Shown here: positions 41,884-50,929 of the stretch, piece after piece
Position numbering within the stretch: position 1 is the first letter of the stretch
Layout of the letters: every line of letters begins with the position of its first letter
Assembly (NCBI RefSeq): GCF_007845645.1
Contig: NZ_VCQV01000025.1
Location: 1 to 64,000 of the forward strand
DNA: 64,000 nt
Direction: 5' to 3'
From: Leekyejoonella antrihumi
Lineage (GTDB): Bacteria; Actinomycetota; Actinomycetes; Actinomycetales; Dermatophilaceae
Program-made: the position numbers and the translations under genes
Notes under the pieces: model-generated
What the model saw: the letters and a program-made list of their open reading frames with translations, nothing else
Told to the model about the DNA's origin: nothing
Database searches by the model: none

Positions 41884-42867
41884 TCACCGCTCGCGCAGGC
41901 GGCGGGCGACCTCGGTGGCGTAGTAGGTCAGAATCATCTGCGCGCCGGCTCGACGAATCGACACGAGTGACTCCAGCACCATCCGGTCCCGGTCGATCCA
42001 GCCGTTGGCGCCGGCAGCCTCGATCATCGCCATCTCACCACTGACCTGATACGCCGCGACCGGCACGTCGCTCACCTCCGCCACCGACCGCAGGACGTCC
42101 AGGTAGGGCAGTGCCGGCTTGACCATCACAATGTCCGCGCCCTCGGCCAGGTCGAGACGCAGCTCTCGCAGCGCCTCGGTCGCGTTGGCCGGATCCTGCT
42201 GGTAGGTCGAGCGGTCCCCCTCGAGGGTCGACTCAACGGCCTCCCGGAACGGCCCATAGGCCGCCGACGCGTACTTCACGGCATACGCCAGGATCACGGT
42301 GTCCTGGTGGTCGGCCTCGTCCAGCGCCGCCCGGCAGGCGGCCACCTGACCGTCCATCATCCCGGACAGCCCGACCACGTGTGCTCCGGACTCGGCCTGC
42401 ACCACGGCCATCTCCGCATACCGCTGGAGGGTCGCGTCGTTGTCGACCCGGCCCTGCTGATCCAGCACACCGCAATGCCCGTGGGAGGTGAACTCATCCA
42501 GGCACAGGTCGGCCATGAGCACCGTGGTGTCACCCAGCACATCCCGCAGGCGGCGCAGACCCCGGTTCAGTATGCCCTTCGGGTCCGTTGCGCCAGAACC
42601 GATCTCGTCATGCTGTTGGGGTACGCCAAAGAGCATCAGGCCGCCGACTCCGGCATCGACCGCCTCGCGTGCGGCCTGCACGAGAGAGTCCAGGGTGTGC
42701 TGCTGAACGCCGGGCATGGAGTCCAGCAGCACCGGCTCGTCGATGCCTTCCTTGACGAACATCGGCAGGATCAGCTCGGCCGGATGCAGCCGGTTCTCGC
42801 TGACCAACCGCCGCACCGCGGCGGTCTGACGCAGCCGCCGTGGGCGTTCGGGGATCGGACCGCTCAC
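41884..42867 (-). CDS. hemB: 5-aminolevulinate dehydratase (porphobilinogen synthase)
   Basis: Condenses two 5-aminolevulinates to porphobilinogen; 327 residues. Active-site lysines are in AYAVKYASAAYG and VMVKPALPYLD. The metal loop reads DLCLDEFTSHGHCG: two of the three Cys of the zinc type remain and the middle one is Asp, a mixed form that I believe is usual in actinobacteria. GTG at 42867 lies 3 bases downstream of the hemD stop; the frame open beyond it is a shadow. Last gene of the rex-hem operon. Confidence 0.94.
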   Translation of the reverse strand: MSGPIPERPRRLRQTAAVRRLVSENRLHPAELILPMFVKEGIDEPVLLDSMPGVQQHTLDSLVQAAREAVDAGVGGLMLFGVPQQHDEIGSGATDPKGILNRGLRRLRDVLGDTTVLMADLCLDEFTSHGHCGVLDQQGRVDNDATLQRYAEMAVVQAESGAHVVGLSGMMDGQVAACRAALDEADHQDTVILAYAVKYASAAYGPFREAVESTLEGDRSTYQQDPANATEALRELRLDLAEGADIVMVKPALPYLDVLRSVAEVSDVPVAAYQVSGEMAMIEAAGANGWIDRDRMVLESLVSIRRAGAQMILTYYATEVARRLRER

Positions 42868-42869
42868 GC

Positions 42870-44501
42870 TCAGGCCTTCGCCTTCCGCCGCGAGGAGGAC
42901 TTCTTCTTCTCGCTGGGACGACGCACCGGCTCGCCGGCCTCGATCGCGGCAAGTGCCAGGCCACGGCCATACCCGGCAAGCGCGTCGACAAGTGCGTCGG
43001 CCGTCGGCTCCGCGGCCATCACGTCGACGCGTAGTCCGTGCTCCTCCGCCGTCTTGGCCGTTGCCGGACCGATGCAGGCAACCACGGTCGTCGAGTGCGG
43101 CTTGCCCGCGATGCCGACCAGGTTGCGCACGGTGGAACTCGAGGTGAAGCAGACCGCATCGAACCGGCCGGCCTTGATCGCCTCGCGAACCTCCGGGGCG
43201 GGCGGCGCCGCACGCACGGTGCGGTAGGCCGTGACGTCGTCGACCTCCCAGCCCATCTGCTCCAGACCGGCAACCAGCGTCTCGGTGGCAATATCGGCCC
43301 GCGGCAGGAAGACCCGGTTGATCGGGTCCAGCAGGCTGTCGTATGCCGGCCAGGCGTCGAGCAGGCCCTTGGCGGACTGATCCTCCGTCGGCACGAGGTC
43401 CGGCTCCAGACCCCACGTGCGCAGCGCCTGCGCCGTCACACCCCCAACCGCTGCGATCTTCAGTCCGGCGAACGCTCGAGCGTCCAGCCCGAACTCGACG
43501 AACTTCTCTCGGACCGCCCGCACGGCGTTCGCGGAGGTGAAACCGATCCACTCGTAGCGACCGGTAACCAGCCCCTTGATGGCACGTTCCATCTGCTGCG
43601 GCGTCCGCGGCGGTTCGACGCTGATCGTCGGCACGATGTCGCTGGACGACCCGTAGGAGGCAAGCCGGTCGGTCATCGAGGCGGCCTGCTCCTTGGTGCG
43701 CGGCACCAGCACATTCCAGCCGAAGAGCGGCTTGCTCTCCCACCAGGACAGCTTGTCCTGCAGGTCGACCGTGCTCCCGACGACGGTCACGGCGGGCGGT
43801 GTCAGCCGGACGGTCTTCAGGGCGGTCGCCGCCTCGCCGAGCGTGGTGCGATGCGTCGACTGCCGGATCGTCGTGCCCTGCTGGGTCACCGCGACCGGGG
43901 TCTGCGGGTCACGGCCGGCCTCCAGCAGGCGCCGCAGGCCCTCGCGGATCGCATTCGGCTCGCCCAGGATGACCACGGTCGTGCTGGCGTCGATCGAACG
44001 ACTCCAGTCGACCCGAGCGTCCCCGGATGGGATCACGTGCACGGCACGAGACGACCTGCTGGTCAACGGCACACCCGCGTACGCGGGAACCGCAGAGGCT
44101 GCGCTGACACCCGGGACGATCTCAAAGGCGATGTCCGCGTTGTGGCAGGCAACAGCCTCCTCGGCCAGTCCGTTGAACGTGGCCGGGTCGCCGTCCATGA
44201 GGCGCACCACCAGCGGTTCCCCACTGACGCGTGCGGCCTGCTTGGCCGCCCTCACGACCAGCTTGGCTCGTGACGCCGTCGTCAACGGCTGGCCGGTCTG
44301 GCCGTGGCCGGCGTCGACGATCTCGACATCCGGGCGGGCAACCCGAGCGACGAAGTCCTCACGGGCGACCTGGTCGATGACCACGACGTCTGCACGCCGC
44401 AGCAGCTCGACAGCACGCATCGTCAAGAGCCCCGGGTCGCCGGGGCCGGTCCCGACGAAGGCGACGCTGGCCGGAATCTTGGTCTGATTGGTGGTGCTCA
44501 C
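42870..44501 (-). CDS. hemD: Fused uroporphyrinogen-III C-methyltransferase and uroporphyrinogen-III synthase
   Basis: A 543-residue bifunctional protein. Residues 1-250 are a CobA/SUMT domain (VAFVGTGPGDPGLLTMRA, RLMDGDPATF, IVPGVSAASAVPAYAG) that makes precorrin-2 for sirohaem or cobalamin. Residues about 265-520 are a HemD domain (VLVPRTKEQAASMTDRL, EWIGFTSANAVRAV, FTSSSTVRNLVG) that closes the tetrapyrrole ring. The fusion is characteristic of actinobacteria. A basic tail (PSEKKKSSSRRKAKA) follows. Overlaps hemC by ATGA. Confidence 0.93.
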   Translation of the reverse strand: MSTTNQTKIPASVAFVGTGPGDPGLLTMRAVELLRRADVVVIDQVAREDFVARVARPDVEIVDAGHGQTGQPLTTASRAKLVVRAAKQAARVSGEPLVVRLMDGDPATFNGLAEEAVACHNADIAFEIVPGVSAASAVPAYAGVPLTSRSSRAVHVIPSGDARVDWSRSIDASTTVVILGEPNAIREGLRRLLEAGRDPQTPVAVTQQGTTIRQSTHRTTLGEAATALKTVRLTPPAVTVVGSTVDLQDKLSWWESKPLFGWNVLVPRTKEQAASMTDRLASYGSSSDIVPTISVEPPRTPQQMERAIKGLVTGRYEWIGFTSANAVRAVREKFVEFGLDARAFAGLKIAAVGGVTAQALRTWGLEPDLVPTEDQSAKGLLDAWPAYDSLLDPINRVFLPRADIATETLVAGLEQMGWEVDDVTAYRTVRAAPPAPEVREAIKAGRFDAVCFTSSSTVRNLVGIAGKPHSTTVVACIGPATAKTAEEHGLRVDVMAAEPTADALVDALAGYGRGLALAAIEAGEPVRRPSEKKKSSSRRKAKA

Positions 44502-45586
44502 TTTTCACGCTCCGCAGCGCTGGTTGGGACATGTCGGCTGTTGTCTCGTATGACGGTCGGGGAGCTACCCGTCCTGGTGGCTGCCTCGGCGCGACCGGTC
44601 GGTGGTCGCTCACCGGGCGCTGGGTCCGGGGGTTGCCCGGCCGGTAGGTCAATAATTTCGCCTGCACCGTCCTCGAGCAAGATCCGCGCAAGGTCGGCGC
44701 CAAGCTCGGCTGCCCTCTTCGCAGGACCATTGGTGGAACGACGCAGGTCGAAGGAGCCGTCCACGGTGCCCGCGAAGGCGCGCAGAGAGATCTCCAGACT
44801 CCCGTCGACGTCCTCGGTGACCTCCGCAAGAGCTCCGATCGGTGCGGAGCAGCCGGCCCCGAGTGCTCCCAGCAGGGCGCGTTCGGCGGTCACGGCCGCG
44901 CGGGCATCGGCATCCTCGAGCGCGACAACCGCGGCACGGATCGGGGCGTCATCCGCGCGCACCTCAAGGGCGAGCGCACCCTGACCTGGGGCGGGCAGCA
45001 TCTGCACCGGTTCGAGAGTCTCGGTGATCTGCTGCGTCAGCCCGAGCCGGTCGAGACCGGCACGGGCCAGGATCACCCCGTCCAGCTCACCGTCTCGCAC
45101 ATACCCGAGTCGCGTCTCGACGTTGCCGCGGACGGCCTTGATGGTCAGGCCGAGGCCGAGCGCCATGAGCTGCGCGGCGCGGCGTGGTGAACCGGTGCCG
45201 ATGACCGAGCCCGGCGGCAGCTCGCCCAGCGTCAGCCCGTCACGTGCCACCAGCGCGTCCCGCGCGTCCGCCCGCCTCGGGACGGCGGCCACGACAAGAC
45301 CGGGTTCGGGTGCGACGGGTAGGTCCTTCAGGGAGTGGACGGCGAGGTCGACACGCTGCTCGGTCAGTGCGTGACGGATCGCCGCGGCGAACACGCCGGC
45401 GCCACCCATGGTCGCCAGCGGCGCCTTGGACACGTCGCCCTCGGTCACCACCTCGACGAGCTCGACCTCGTGGCCGTGCTGCACGAGCAGGTCGGCGACC
45501 CACTGGGACTGGGTGACCGCCAGCCGGCTGCGCCGGGTGCCGAGCCGGATCTTCAGACCCGACGACGTCGTGGGGTGGTCACTCAT
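44498..45586 (-). CDS. hemC: Hydroxymethylbilane synthase
   Basis: Porphobilinogen deaminase, 362 residues. It shows LGTRRSRLAVTQSQ at the start, HSLKDLPV, the active-site Asp region, GTGSPRRAAQL and GNVETRL in the substrate tunnel, and the dipyrromethane-binding Cys in GAGCSAPIGA. The C-terminal 45 residues are Pro/Arg-rich and beyond the family's usual end. It overlaps both neighbours by 4 bases. Confidence 0.95.
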   Translation of the reverse strand: MSDHPTTSSGLKIRLGTRRSRLAVTQSQWVADLLVQHGHEVELVEVVTEGDVSKAPLATMGGAGVFAAAIRHALTEQRVDLAVHSLKDLPVAPEPGLVVAAVPRRADARDALVARDGLTLGELPPGSVIGTGSPRRAAQLMALGLGLTIKAVRGNVETRLGYVRDGELDGVILARAGLDRLGLTQQITETLEPVQMLPAPGQGALALEVRADDAPIRAAVVALEDADARAAVTAERALLGALGAGCSAPIGALAEVTEDVDGSLEISLRAFAGTVDGSFDLRRSTNGPAKRAAELGADLARILLEDGAGEIIDLPAGQPPDPAPGERPPTGRAEAATRTGSSPTVIRDNSRHVPTSAAEREK

Positions 45587-46872
45587 GCGAGATCACCGCC
45601 TTTGGGGAGCTGGGACACGCGCGACTCGTGCGGGTCCAGGTCGAACAGCTGCTGCAGGAGCTGCGCCACGTCCGTACCATTCTCGCGTCCCGCCATCTGC
45701 TTCATCCGCACCGTCGGCGTGTGCAAGATCTTCTCCACCACACGGTGCATCGCCAGGCGCACCTGCGCAAGTTCATCCGGCGAGAGGTCCAATCGACTGT
45801 CCAGCCGGGTCAGCTCGGCGTCCATCACCGTCACCGACTGGGCCCGCAGTGCGGCCACCGTTGGGATGATGGCCGACTCACGGCGCCGGACCAGGAAGTC
45901 GGCAACTGCGCCGGTCACCAGGTCCTGCACGCGACGCACCTGGTCGTGCTCGCCGCTGTCACCGGTGCCGGATCGGCCCAGGTCCTCCAGGGTCACCAGC
46001 GTCACCCCGTCCCGGGCAGCGACCTGCGGGTCGATGTCACGCGGCAGCCCGAGGTCGACCAGCACTTGCCGCCGATCGCCGGCGGGAAGTTCGGCGATGC
46101 CGATCACGTGCCCCACGGCCCCCGTGCAGGACACCACGACATCGGCTGCGGCAAGCGCCTCCGGGAGCTGCGTCCACGGGCGCCAGCTCGCACCGGTCGC
46201 GCTCGACAGCCGTTGCGCCTTCTCGCTGGTGCGGTTGACGATGACCAGCTCGGCCACTTCGGCCCTGGCCACCGTGTGCGCGGCGAGCCCGCTCATGGCG
46301 CCGGCTCCGACGACCACGACGCGCTGGTCGTGGAGGTCCCCGAGCGAGCCCTCCACCATCCGCAGCGCGCGCTGCACGAGCGAGCGGCTGACTTGGTCGA
46401 TTCCGGTCTCCGTGTGTGCTCGCTTGCCGATCCGCAACGCCTGCTGGGCCAGGGTGGAGAGGCCGGCGCCGAGGTGCTTGTCCCGCTGGGCGGTCTGCAG
46501 CGCATCCCGCAGCTGGCCCAGGATCTGACTCTCGCCGACGGCGACGGAGTCCAGCCCGGCGGCCACCGAGAAGAGGTGCGCCACCGCACGGTCCTCGAAG
46601 TGGACATATAGGTGATCGCGCAGCTGGTCGATCGGCACCGCGGTGACGTCCGAGAGGGACTGCGAGATGTCGGTGACGGCCCCGTGGAACGCCTCCACCT
46701 CTGCGTACACCTCGAGGCGGTTGCAGGTGGAGAGCAGCACATGATCGGCCACGTGCTCCGAGCGCGCCAAGAGCTCGGTCAGCTGCTGCTGCCGATTACT
46801 CGCCAACACGACACGCTCGAGCAGCTCGACCGCTGCGGTGCGGTGCGAGATACCCACGACAACAAGGCTCAC
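45583..46872 (-). CDS. hemA: Glutamyl-tRNA reductase
   Basis: First committed step of the C5 haem pathway, 429 residues: NADPH-dependent reduction of Glu-tRNA to glutamate-1-semialdehyde. The catalytic Cys is in LLSTCNRLEVY; GISHRTA at the start, GESQILGQ and the NADPH site VVVGAGAMSGLAA follow. GTG at 46872 overlaps the rex stop (GTGA), so its output is coupled to Rex. Confidence 0.95.
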   Translation of the reverse strand: MSLVVVGISHRTAAVELLERVVLASNRQQQLTELLARSEHVADHVLLSTCNRLEVYAEVEAFHGAVTDISQSLSDVTAVPIDQLRDHLYVHFEDRAVAHLFSVAAGLDSVAVGESQILGQLRDALQTAQRDKHLGAGLSTLAQQALRIGKRAHTETGIDQVSRSLVQRALRMVEGSLGDLHDQRVVVVGAGAMSGLAAHTVARAEVAELVIVNRTSEKAQRLSSATGASWRPWTQLPEALAAADVVVSCTGAVGHVIGIAELPAGDRRQVLVDLGLPRDIDPQVAARDGVTLVTLEDLGRSGTGDSGEHDQVRRVQDLVTGAVADFLVRRRESAIIPTVAALRAQSVTVMDAELTRLDSRLDLSPDELAQVRLAMHRVVEKILHTPTVRMKQMAGRENGTDVAQLLQQLFDLDPHESRVSQLPKGGDLA

Positions 46873-47570
46873 CGTGCCGCCTCCGCCACTCGTGCGGCAT
46901 GGACGCCCAGGCGCGCGGCGTCATCGTCCTCGTCACGGCCCCGCTGCTCATGAAAGGCCAGGATCTGCAGCTCCGTCGCAAGATCCACCTTGCGCACCTC
47001 GACACCTTCCGGCACCTGCAGGACGCACGGTGCAAAGTTGAGGATCGAGCGGACCCCCATGCGGGTCATCTGGTCAGCAACGTCCTGGGCCGCCGTCGGC
47101 GGGGTCGCAATCACGGCGATGAGCCCGTCCCCCGCAACCATCGCCAGCTCGTCGAACCCGATCACGGTCAGTCCGGCGATGACCGTGCCGATGACCTCCG
47201 GGTCCTCGTCGACCAGCCAGCGCACCTTGAACCCGCGGGTCGCGAAGCCGCTGTAGGCCGCCAGCGCGTGGCCGAGGTTTCCCATCCCGACGATCGCGAC
47301 CGCCCAGTCGTGCTGCAGACCGAGCTCTCGAGCGATCTCGTCGGAGAGCCGCGCAACGTCGTAACCCACGCCGCGAACCCCATACGAACCCAGGTGTGAC
47401 AAATCCTTGCGCAGCCCCGTCGAGCGGACCCCCGCGGCCTGCGCGAGATCCTCCGATGAGACGACGTCGATGCCGGCTGCAGTCAGCGCGCGAAGGGCGC
47501 GCAGATACACCGGTAGCCGCGCCACGGTCGCGTCGGGAATGTCCCGACGGGTGCCAGGTGCCTGGGTCAT
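46869..47570 (-). CDS. rex: Redox-sensing repressor Rex
   Basis: A 233-residue NADH/NAD+ sensor. The N-terminal winged helix (VARLPVYLRALRAL, RSTGLRKDLSHLGSYG) binds DNA; the Rossmann domain carries VGMGNLGHALAAY and the conserved NFAPCVLQVP. ATG at 47570 begins MTQAPGTRR. A matching operator lies 82 bases upstream, so it should repress its own operon with the haem genes when NADH is low and release it when NADH rises, as known for Streptomyces. Confidence 0.94.
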   Translation of the reverse strand: MTQAPGTRRDIPDATVARLPVYLRALRALTAAGIDVVSSEDLAQAAGVRSTGLRKDLSHLGSYGVRGVGYDVARLSDEIARELGLQHDWAVAIVGMGNLGHALAAYSGFATRGFKVRWLVDEDPEVIGTVIAGLTVIGFDELAMVAGDGLIAVIATPPTAAQDVADQMTRMGVRSILNFAPCVLQVPEGVEVRKVDLATELQILAFHEQRGRDEDDDAARLGVHAARVAEAAR

Positions 47571-47651
47571 ATGGCTCCGACTCCTCCCGTCGTGGGCAGT
47601 GCGTATATCAAACGCCTGCACCAGAGGATCTAAGACCCCCCGAGAATAGGT

Positions 47652-47673
47652 CTTTGTGAACGCGCGCACAAAG
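47652..47673. promoter_or_regulatory. Rex operator before rex-hemACDB
   Basis: CTTTGTG (47652-47658), 8-base spacer, CACAAAG (47667-47673): a perfect 7-bp inverted repeat that contains the TTGTG-n8-CACAA core of Rex boxes. It lies upstream of rex in the direction of transcription and supports autoregulation. Confidence 0.8.
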
Positions 47674-47729
47674 TCGCGAAAACGATCGGAAGGTGCTATG
47701 ACCCTTCACGTCCGGGCAGAACCGGCAGG

Positions 47730-47972
47730 TCAGGCGCCGAGAGCGACCCGCAACCGGCCCTCGTCGACTCGCCAGTAGTCGTGCTGCCGGCCGTCCACCA
47801 GCGTGACCGGAATCTGCTCGGCATACCTGCTCATCAGGTCGGGGTCATCGAGTATGGACAGCTCGGCCCAGGCAAGGCCGAGGTCCGCGGCGACTCGTGC
47901 AATGACCTCCCGGGCGTCATCGCACAGGTGACAGCCCGGTTTGCCGATCAAGGTGATCCGTGGTGCGGTCAT
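47730..47972 (-). CDS. Glutaredoxin-like protein (DUF836 type)
   Basis: An 80-residue thioredoxin-fold protein with the redox motif CHLC (GKPGCHLCDDAREVI), the cis-Pro segment QIPVTLVDG and a short C-terminal helix. No dedicated partner is evident; in relatives it also sits between rex-hem and acyltransferase genes. The ATG at 47972 comes 1 base after the acyltransferase stop. Confidence 0.88.
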   Translation of the reverse strand: MTAPRITLIGKPGCHLCDDAREVIARVAADLGLAWAELSILDDPDLMSRYAEQIPVTLVDGRQHDYWRVDEGRLRVALGA

Positions 47973-47973
47973 C

Positions 47974-49209
47974 TCAGAAGAACACCGAGCGGCGCCTCGA
48001 GAGCAGCGAGTACAGCGTCTGCTGGATGGTCTCCCGCACCTGATCGGACAGCTCGAGGACGACCATCGGGTCCTCTGCCGCGGCCACGCCGTAGGACGCG
48101 GTCTCGATCGGTTCGCCGAACTCGATGATCCACTTGCTCGGCAACGGAATCGCACCGAGCGGCCCCAACAGCGGAAACGTGGGCGTGATCGGGAAGTAGG
48201 GGAAGCCGAGCATTCTGGCCAGACCCTTCGCATTGCCCATCATCGGGAAGATCTCCTCCGCCCCCACGATCGAGCAGGGGATGATCGGGGCGCCGGCGCG
48301 CAACGCAGCCGTCACGAAACCACCGCGGCCGAAGCGTTGGAGGCGGTATCGCTCACCGAACGGCTTGCCGATGCCCTTGAACCCCTCCGGAAAGACCATC
48401 GTGAGCTCTCCCGACGCCAGCAGTCGTTCCGCATCCGGGTTGGCGGCCAGCGTGGCACCGGCCTTGCGCGCCAGCGATCCGACCAGCGGCGACTGGAAGA
48501 CCAGATCGGCGCCGAGTGAGCGGACGTATCGATGCCGACGATGCGCGTCGTGGATCGCCACCTGCGTCATCAGCCCATCGATCGGCACCGAGCCGGAATG
48601 GTTGGCCACGACAAGTGCGCCCTGGTCGTCCGGGATGTTCTCGATGCCGCGCACCTCGACGCGGAACCAGTGCTGGTAGAGCGGGCGCAGCAGCGGCAGC
48701 CACACCTCTTCGGTGAAGTCCGCGTCGAAGCCGAAGTCGTCGATGTCGTAGTCACCCGTCAGTCGGCGACGGACAAAGGCCAGGGTCTGGGCCACCCGGC
48801 GCTCCAGCTCGGCGCCCTCCAGGCCCGCTGCCGAGCCGGCGGCACGCAGCATCCACACCGCCGCGTTGACCGCCGCCTCGATCGTCATGCCGGGCAGGCC
48901 CGGGATGACCGGCTGGTCCTGGATCCGGGCCGGCGCCGCCGGCCCGGACTCGCCGACGACCGGGTCCGGAACAACGCGTAGTGCCCGCTCCGGGGCGGTC
49001 CGCGATGGTTGGGTGAACGCGCTCCGGGGCGGCCGTTTGCGACTCGCCGTCGAGGTCTGCCCGGCGGGTGTGTCTGCCTTCGCCCGCCCGCTCACCCTCG
49101 TGGACTCGGACCCGTTGCGACCCGGCGTCGGTCGCTCGGTCTTCTTCACCGTCGCCTTTCGCGCTGCGGTCTTCCTCGCCGGTCGGGACTTCGACTGGTC
49201 CTCAGGCAC
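47974..49209 (-). CDS. 1-acyl-sn-glycerol-3-phosphate acyltransferase-like protein
   Basis: A 411-residue protein. The first about 95 residues are basic and low-complexity (KSRPARKTAARKATVKK). The PlsC-like domain has the substrate motif ANHSGSVPIDGLM, FPEGFKGIGK (motif III) and the strand PIIPCSIVGAEE (motif IV). The His-to-Asp spacing in the first motif is wider than the classical H-x4-D, so the acyl acceptor is uncertain. It overlaps the epimerase stop by 8 bases (GTG at 49209). Confidence 0.82.
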   Translation of the reverse strand: MPEDQSKSRPARKTAARKATVKKTERPTPGRNGSESTRVSGRAKADTPAGQTSTASRKRPPRSAFTQPSRTAPERALRVVPDPVVGESGPAAPARIQDQPVIPGLPGMTIEAAVNAAVWMLRAAGSAAGLEGAELERRVAQTLAFVRRRLTGDYDIDDFGFDADFTEEVWLPLLRPLYQHWFRVEVRGIENIPDDQGALVVANHSGSVPIDGLMTQVAIHDAHRRHRYVRSLGADLVFQSPLVGSLARKAGATLAANPDAERLLASGELTMVFPEGFKGIGKPFGERYRLQRFGRGGFVTAALRAGAPIIPCSIVGAEEIFPMMGNAKGLARMLGFPYFPITPTFPLLGPLGAIPLPSKWIIEFGEPIETASYGVAAAEDPMVVLELSDQVRETIQQTLYSLLSRRRSVFF

Positions 49210-50191
49210 GCGACCCTCCTGTTACTGCATCCAGTAGTCCACGTGCCGGCCCGTTCCGGAATGCGTCTTCGAAGACCTCACGAGTCGTCATCGTGGGCTC
49301 AAGGCCCAGGTCGACCCGCATCCGCGTTGTGTCGATCCCACGCCCGAAGCACAGGAAGTCCATCTGCTCGGCATCGAACTGGCCCCACCCGAGATACCGT
49401 GCGGTCTGTTGGACCAGCGGCGCCGACTGCGCCACGACCGGAATCGTGCGGAGGCGCGCCAGCCGCGCCGCCTGCCGGATCGTCAGCATTCCGTCACCGG
49501 CGACGTTCACGATGCCGGTGACCTGGCCGTGGACGGCGAGCCGAAGGGCCGCCGCCGCGTCGACCAGACCGAGCAGCTGGAAACGGCCGTCGAAACCCAA
49601 CGGGACCGGCAGCGCCGGCAGGCTGAAGTAGTCGGATAACGCGGTGCGGAGCCCCGGTCCGATGATGGACGCCGTCCGCAGCATGCACACGTCGACCCCC
49701 GGACTGCGTCGCGCGAACCCGCGAATGTAGGTCTCGATGTCGACCGAGTCCTTGCCGAGCCCGCCAAGCGCCCCCCGCTTTGCGGTCATCTCCTCGGTAA
49801 ACATCGCCGGGTCCCGTGGTGAGGAGCCGTAGACCGTCGAAGACGACTTCGCGACCAGGCGCTCGAGAGTGTCTGCCTTCTGGCACGCGGCAAGCAGTTG
49901 CATGGTGCCGATGACATTGATCTCCTTTTGAGAACTGCGGCTGCCCGCCTGACGGGATGTCGCAAGGACCCCCAGGTGCAGCACCGTGTCGACCCGCTCC
50001 TGGCTGAGGATCTTGCCGATCATCGGGTTGCGAATGTCGGCGCGGACGAACTGCGCGCGGCCCATGTCGTGCAGCGGCGGCACCGCGTCGACACCGATGA
50101 CCCGCTCGAGCTGCGGGTCGTTGCTGAGGGTCCGCGCCATGAGACCACCGAGCACACCGGATACACCGGTCACCAGCACGACGTTCGCCAT
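49202..50191 (-). CDS. NAD-dependent epimerase/dehydratase
   Basis: A 329-residue extended SDR. The cofactor site VTGVSGVLGGLMA is at the N-terminus, DIRNP follows, then LHLGVLAT. The catalytic region SSSTVYGSSPRD has a Tyr, but the usual Lys four residues later is absent (YGSSP), as in several atypical members. It resembles the protein next to proC and bS22 in mycobacteria. Coupled to the acyltransferase, perhaps in lipid or cell-wall chemistry. Confidence 0.8.
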   Translation of the reverse strand: MANVVLVTGVSGVLGGLMARTLSNDPQLERVIGVDAVPPLHDMGRAQFVRADIRNPMIGKILSQERVDTVLHLGVLATSRQAGSRSSQKEINVIGTMQLLAACQKADTLERLVAKSSSTVYGSSPRDPAMFTEEMTAKRGALGGLGKDSVDIETYIRGFARRSPGVDVCMLRTASIIGPGLRTALSDYFSLPALPVPLGFDGRFQLLGLVDAAAALRLAVHGQVTGIVNVAGDGMLTIRQAARLARLRTIPVVAQSAPLVQQTARYLGWGQFDAEQMDFLCFGRGIDTTRMRVDLGLEPTMTTREVFEDAFRNGPARGLLDAVTGGSRA

Positions 50192-50247
50192 GGCCTCTTC
50201 CTCCTTGCCCCGAATACCGAAAGTCTAAGGCGAGGTGCTGAATGACG

Positions 50248-50284
50248 AAGACCCCGTCAGTCATGTGGACTGGTGCGGGGTCTT
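50248..50284. terminator. Hairpin downstream of bS22
   Basis: AAGACCCCG (50248-50256) pairs with CGGGGTCTT (50276-50284), and an inner CAGTC/GACTG extends the stem. It lies 19 bases after the bS22 stop and before the epimerase start, so it ends the bS22 transcript. Confidence 0.75.
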
Positions 50285-50302
50285 GGTCTGCGAGGTCGCG
50301 GA

Positions 50303-50401
50303 CTACTTCTTGTTACGACGCTGGTGACGCGTCTTGCGCAGCTGCTTGCGGTGCTTCTTCTTGGCCATGCGCTTGCGGCGCTTCTTGATGACGGATCCCA
50401 T
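50303..50401 (-). CDS. Small basic ribosomal protein bS22 (AURKAIP1/COX24 domain)
   Basis: A 32-residue protein made largely of Lys and Arg: it begins MGSVIKKRRKRMAKKKHRK and ends RRNKK. This is the actinobacterial 30S protein bS22, bound near the decoding centre. It is easily missed because of its size. The ATG at 50401 is the only in-frame option. Confidence 0.9.
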   Translation of the reverse strand: MGSVIKKRRKRMAKKKHRKQLRKTRHQRRNKK

Positions 50402-50605
50402 ACGTGAGCTGTCCTAACTAGTCGTTGCCGGTGAGGGCGCTGGTCGTGCTCTGGCCGCCGGCGGTGCGTGCCCCAACCACCGGCGCATCCAGCTACCGCT
50501 CGCGGCCGAGTGACCTCGACGCAACCCGCGCGGCAGAAAGCATACGCTCGAAGGGTACGGCATACCGCTACGGCGGCAGAATCGACCCGGCCGGAAGGGC
50601 CGCCG

Positions 50606-50806
50606 TCAGGCCGTGCCCATGTAGGACTGGTTCAGGTAGTCGTTGACGGCCTGCTCCGGCACTCGGAAGGACCGCCCGACCCGAACGGCAGGCATCTCGC
50701 CGCTGTGCACCAGTCGATACACGGTCATCTTGGACACGCGCATGATGGCCGCGACCTCGGCAACGGTCATGAAGTTGACCTCGCCGATCTGATGCTCCTG
50801 CGCCAT
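50606..50806 (-). CDS. BldC-like MerR/excisionase-type DNA-binding protein
   Basis: A 66-residue protein made of one winged helix-turn-helix: MTVAEVAAIMRVSKMTVYRLVH, then SGEMPAVRVGRSFRVPE. The ATG at 50806 (MAQEHQIGEV) is taken; the frame upstream has no conserved sequence. BldC of Streptomyces delays sporulation by binding direct repeats; in non-sporulating relatives the role is unclear. Confidence 0.88.
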   Translation of the reverse strand: MAQEHQIGEVNFMTVAEVAAIMRVSKMTVYRLVHSGEMPAVRVGRSFRVPEQAVNDYLNQSYMGTA

Positions 50807-50929
50807 GGCATGTCCCTTCCCGGATGGCTTGCCTTCCACTGCATGCACGATAGAGGTAGTTGCTATCGTATGGAAAGTCCGCGCCACAATTTGTCGAGCC
50901 GACACGCCGTCTAGTGGTGCCGAATTTTG

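Noticed and set aside
41884-43743. 619-residue open frame as an N-terminally extended HemB
   Set aside because: The extension is antisense-free shadow of the hemD frame; HemB proper starts at the GTG at 42867 beside the hemD stop.
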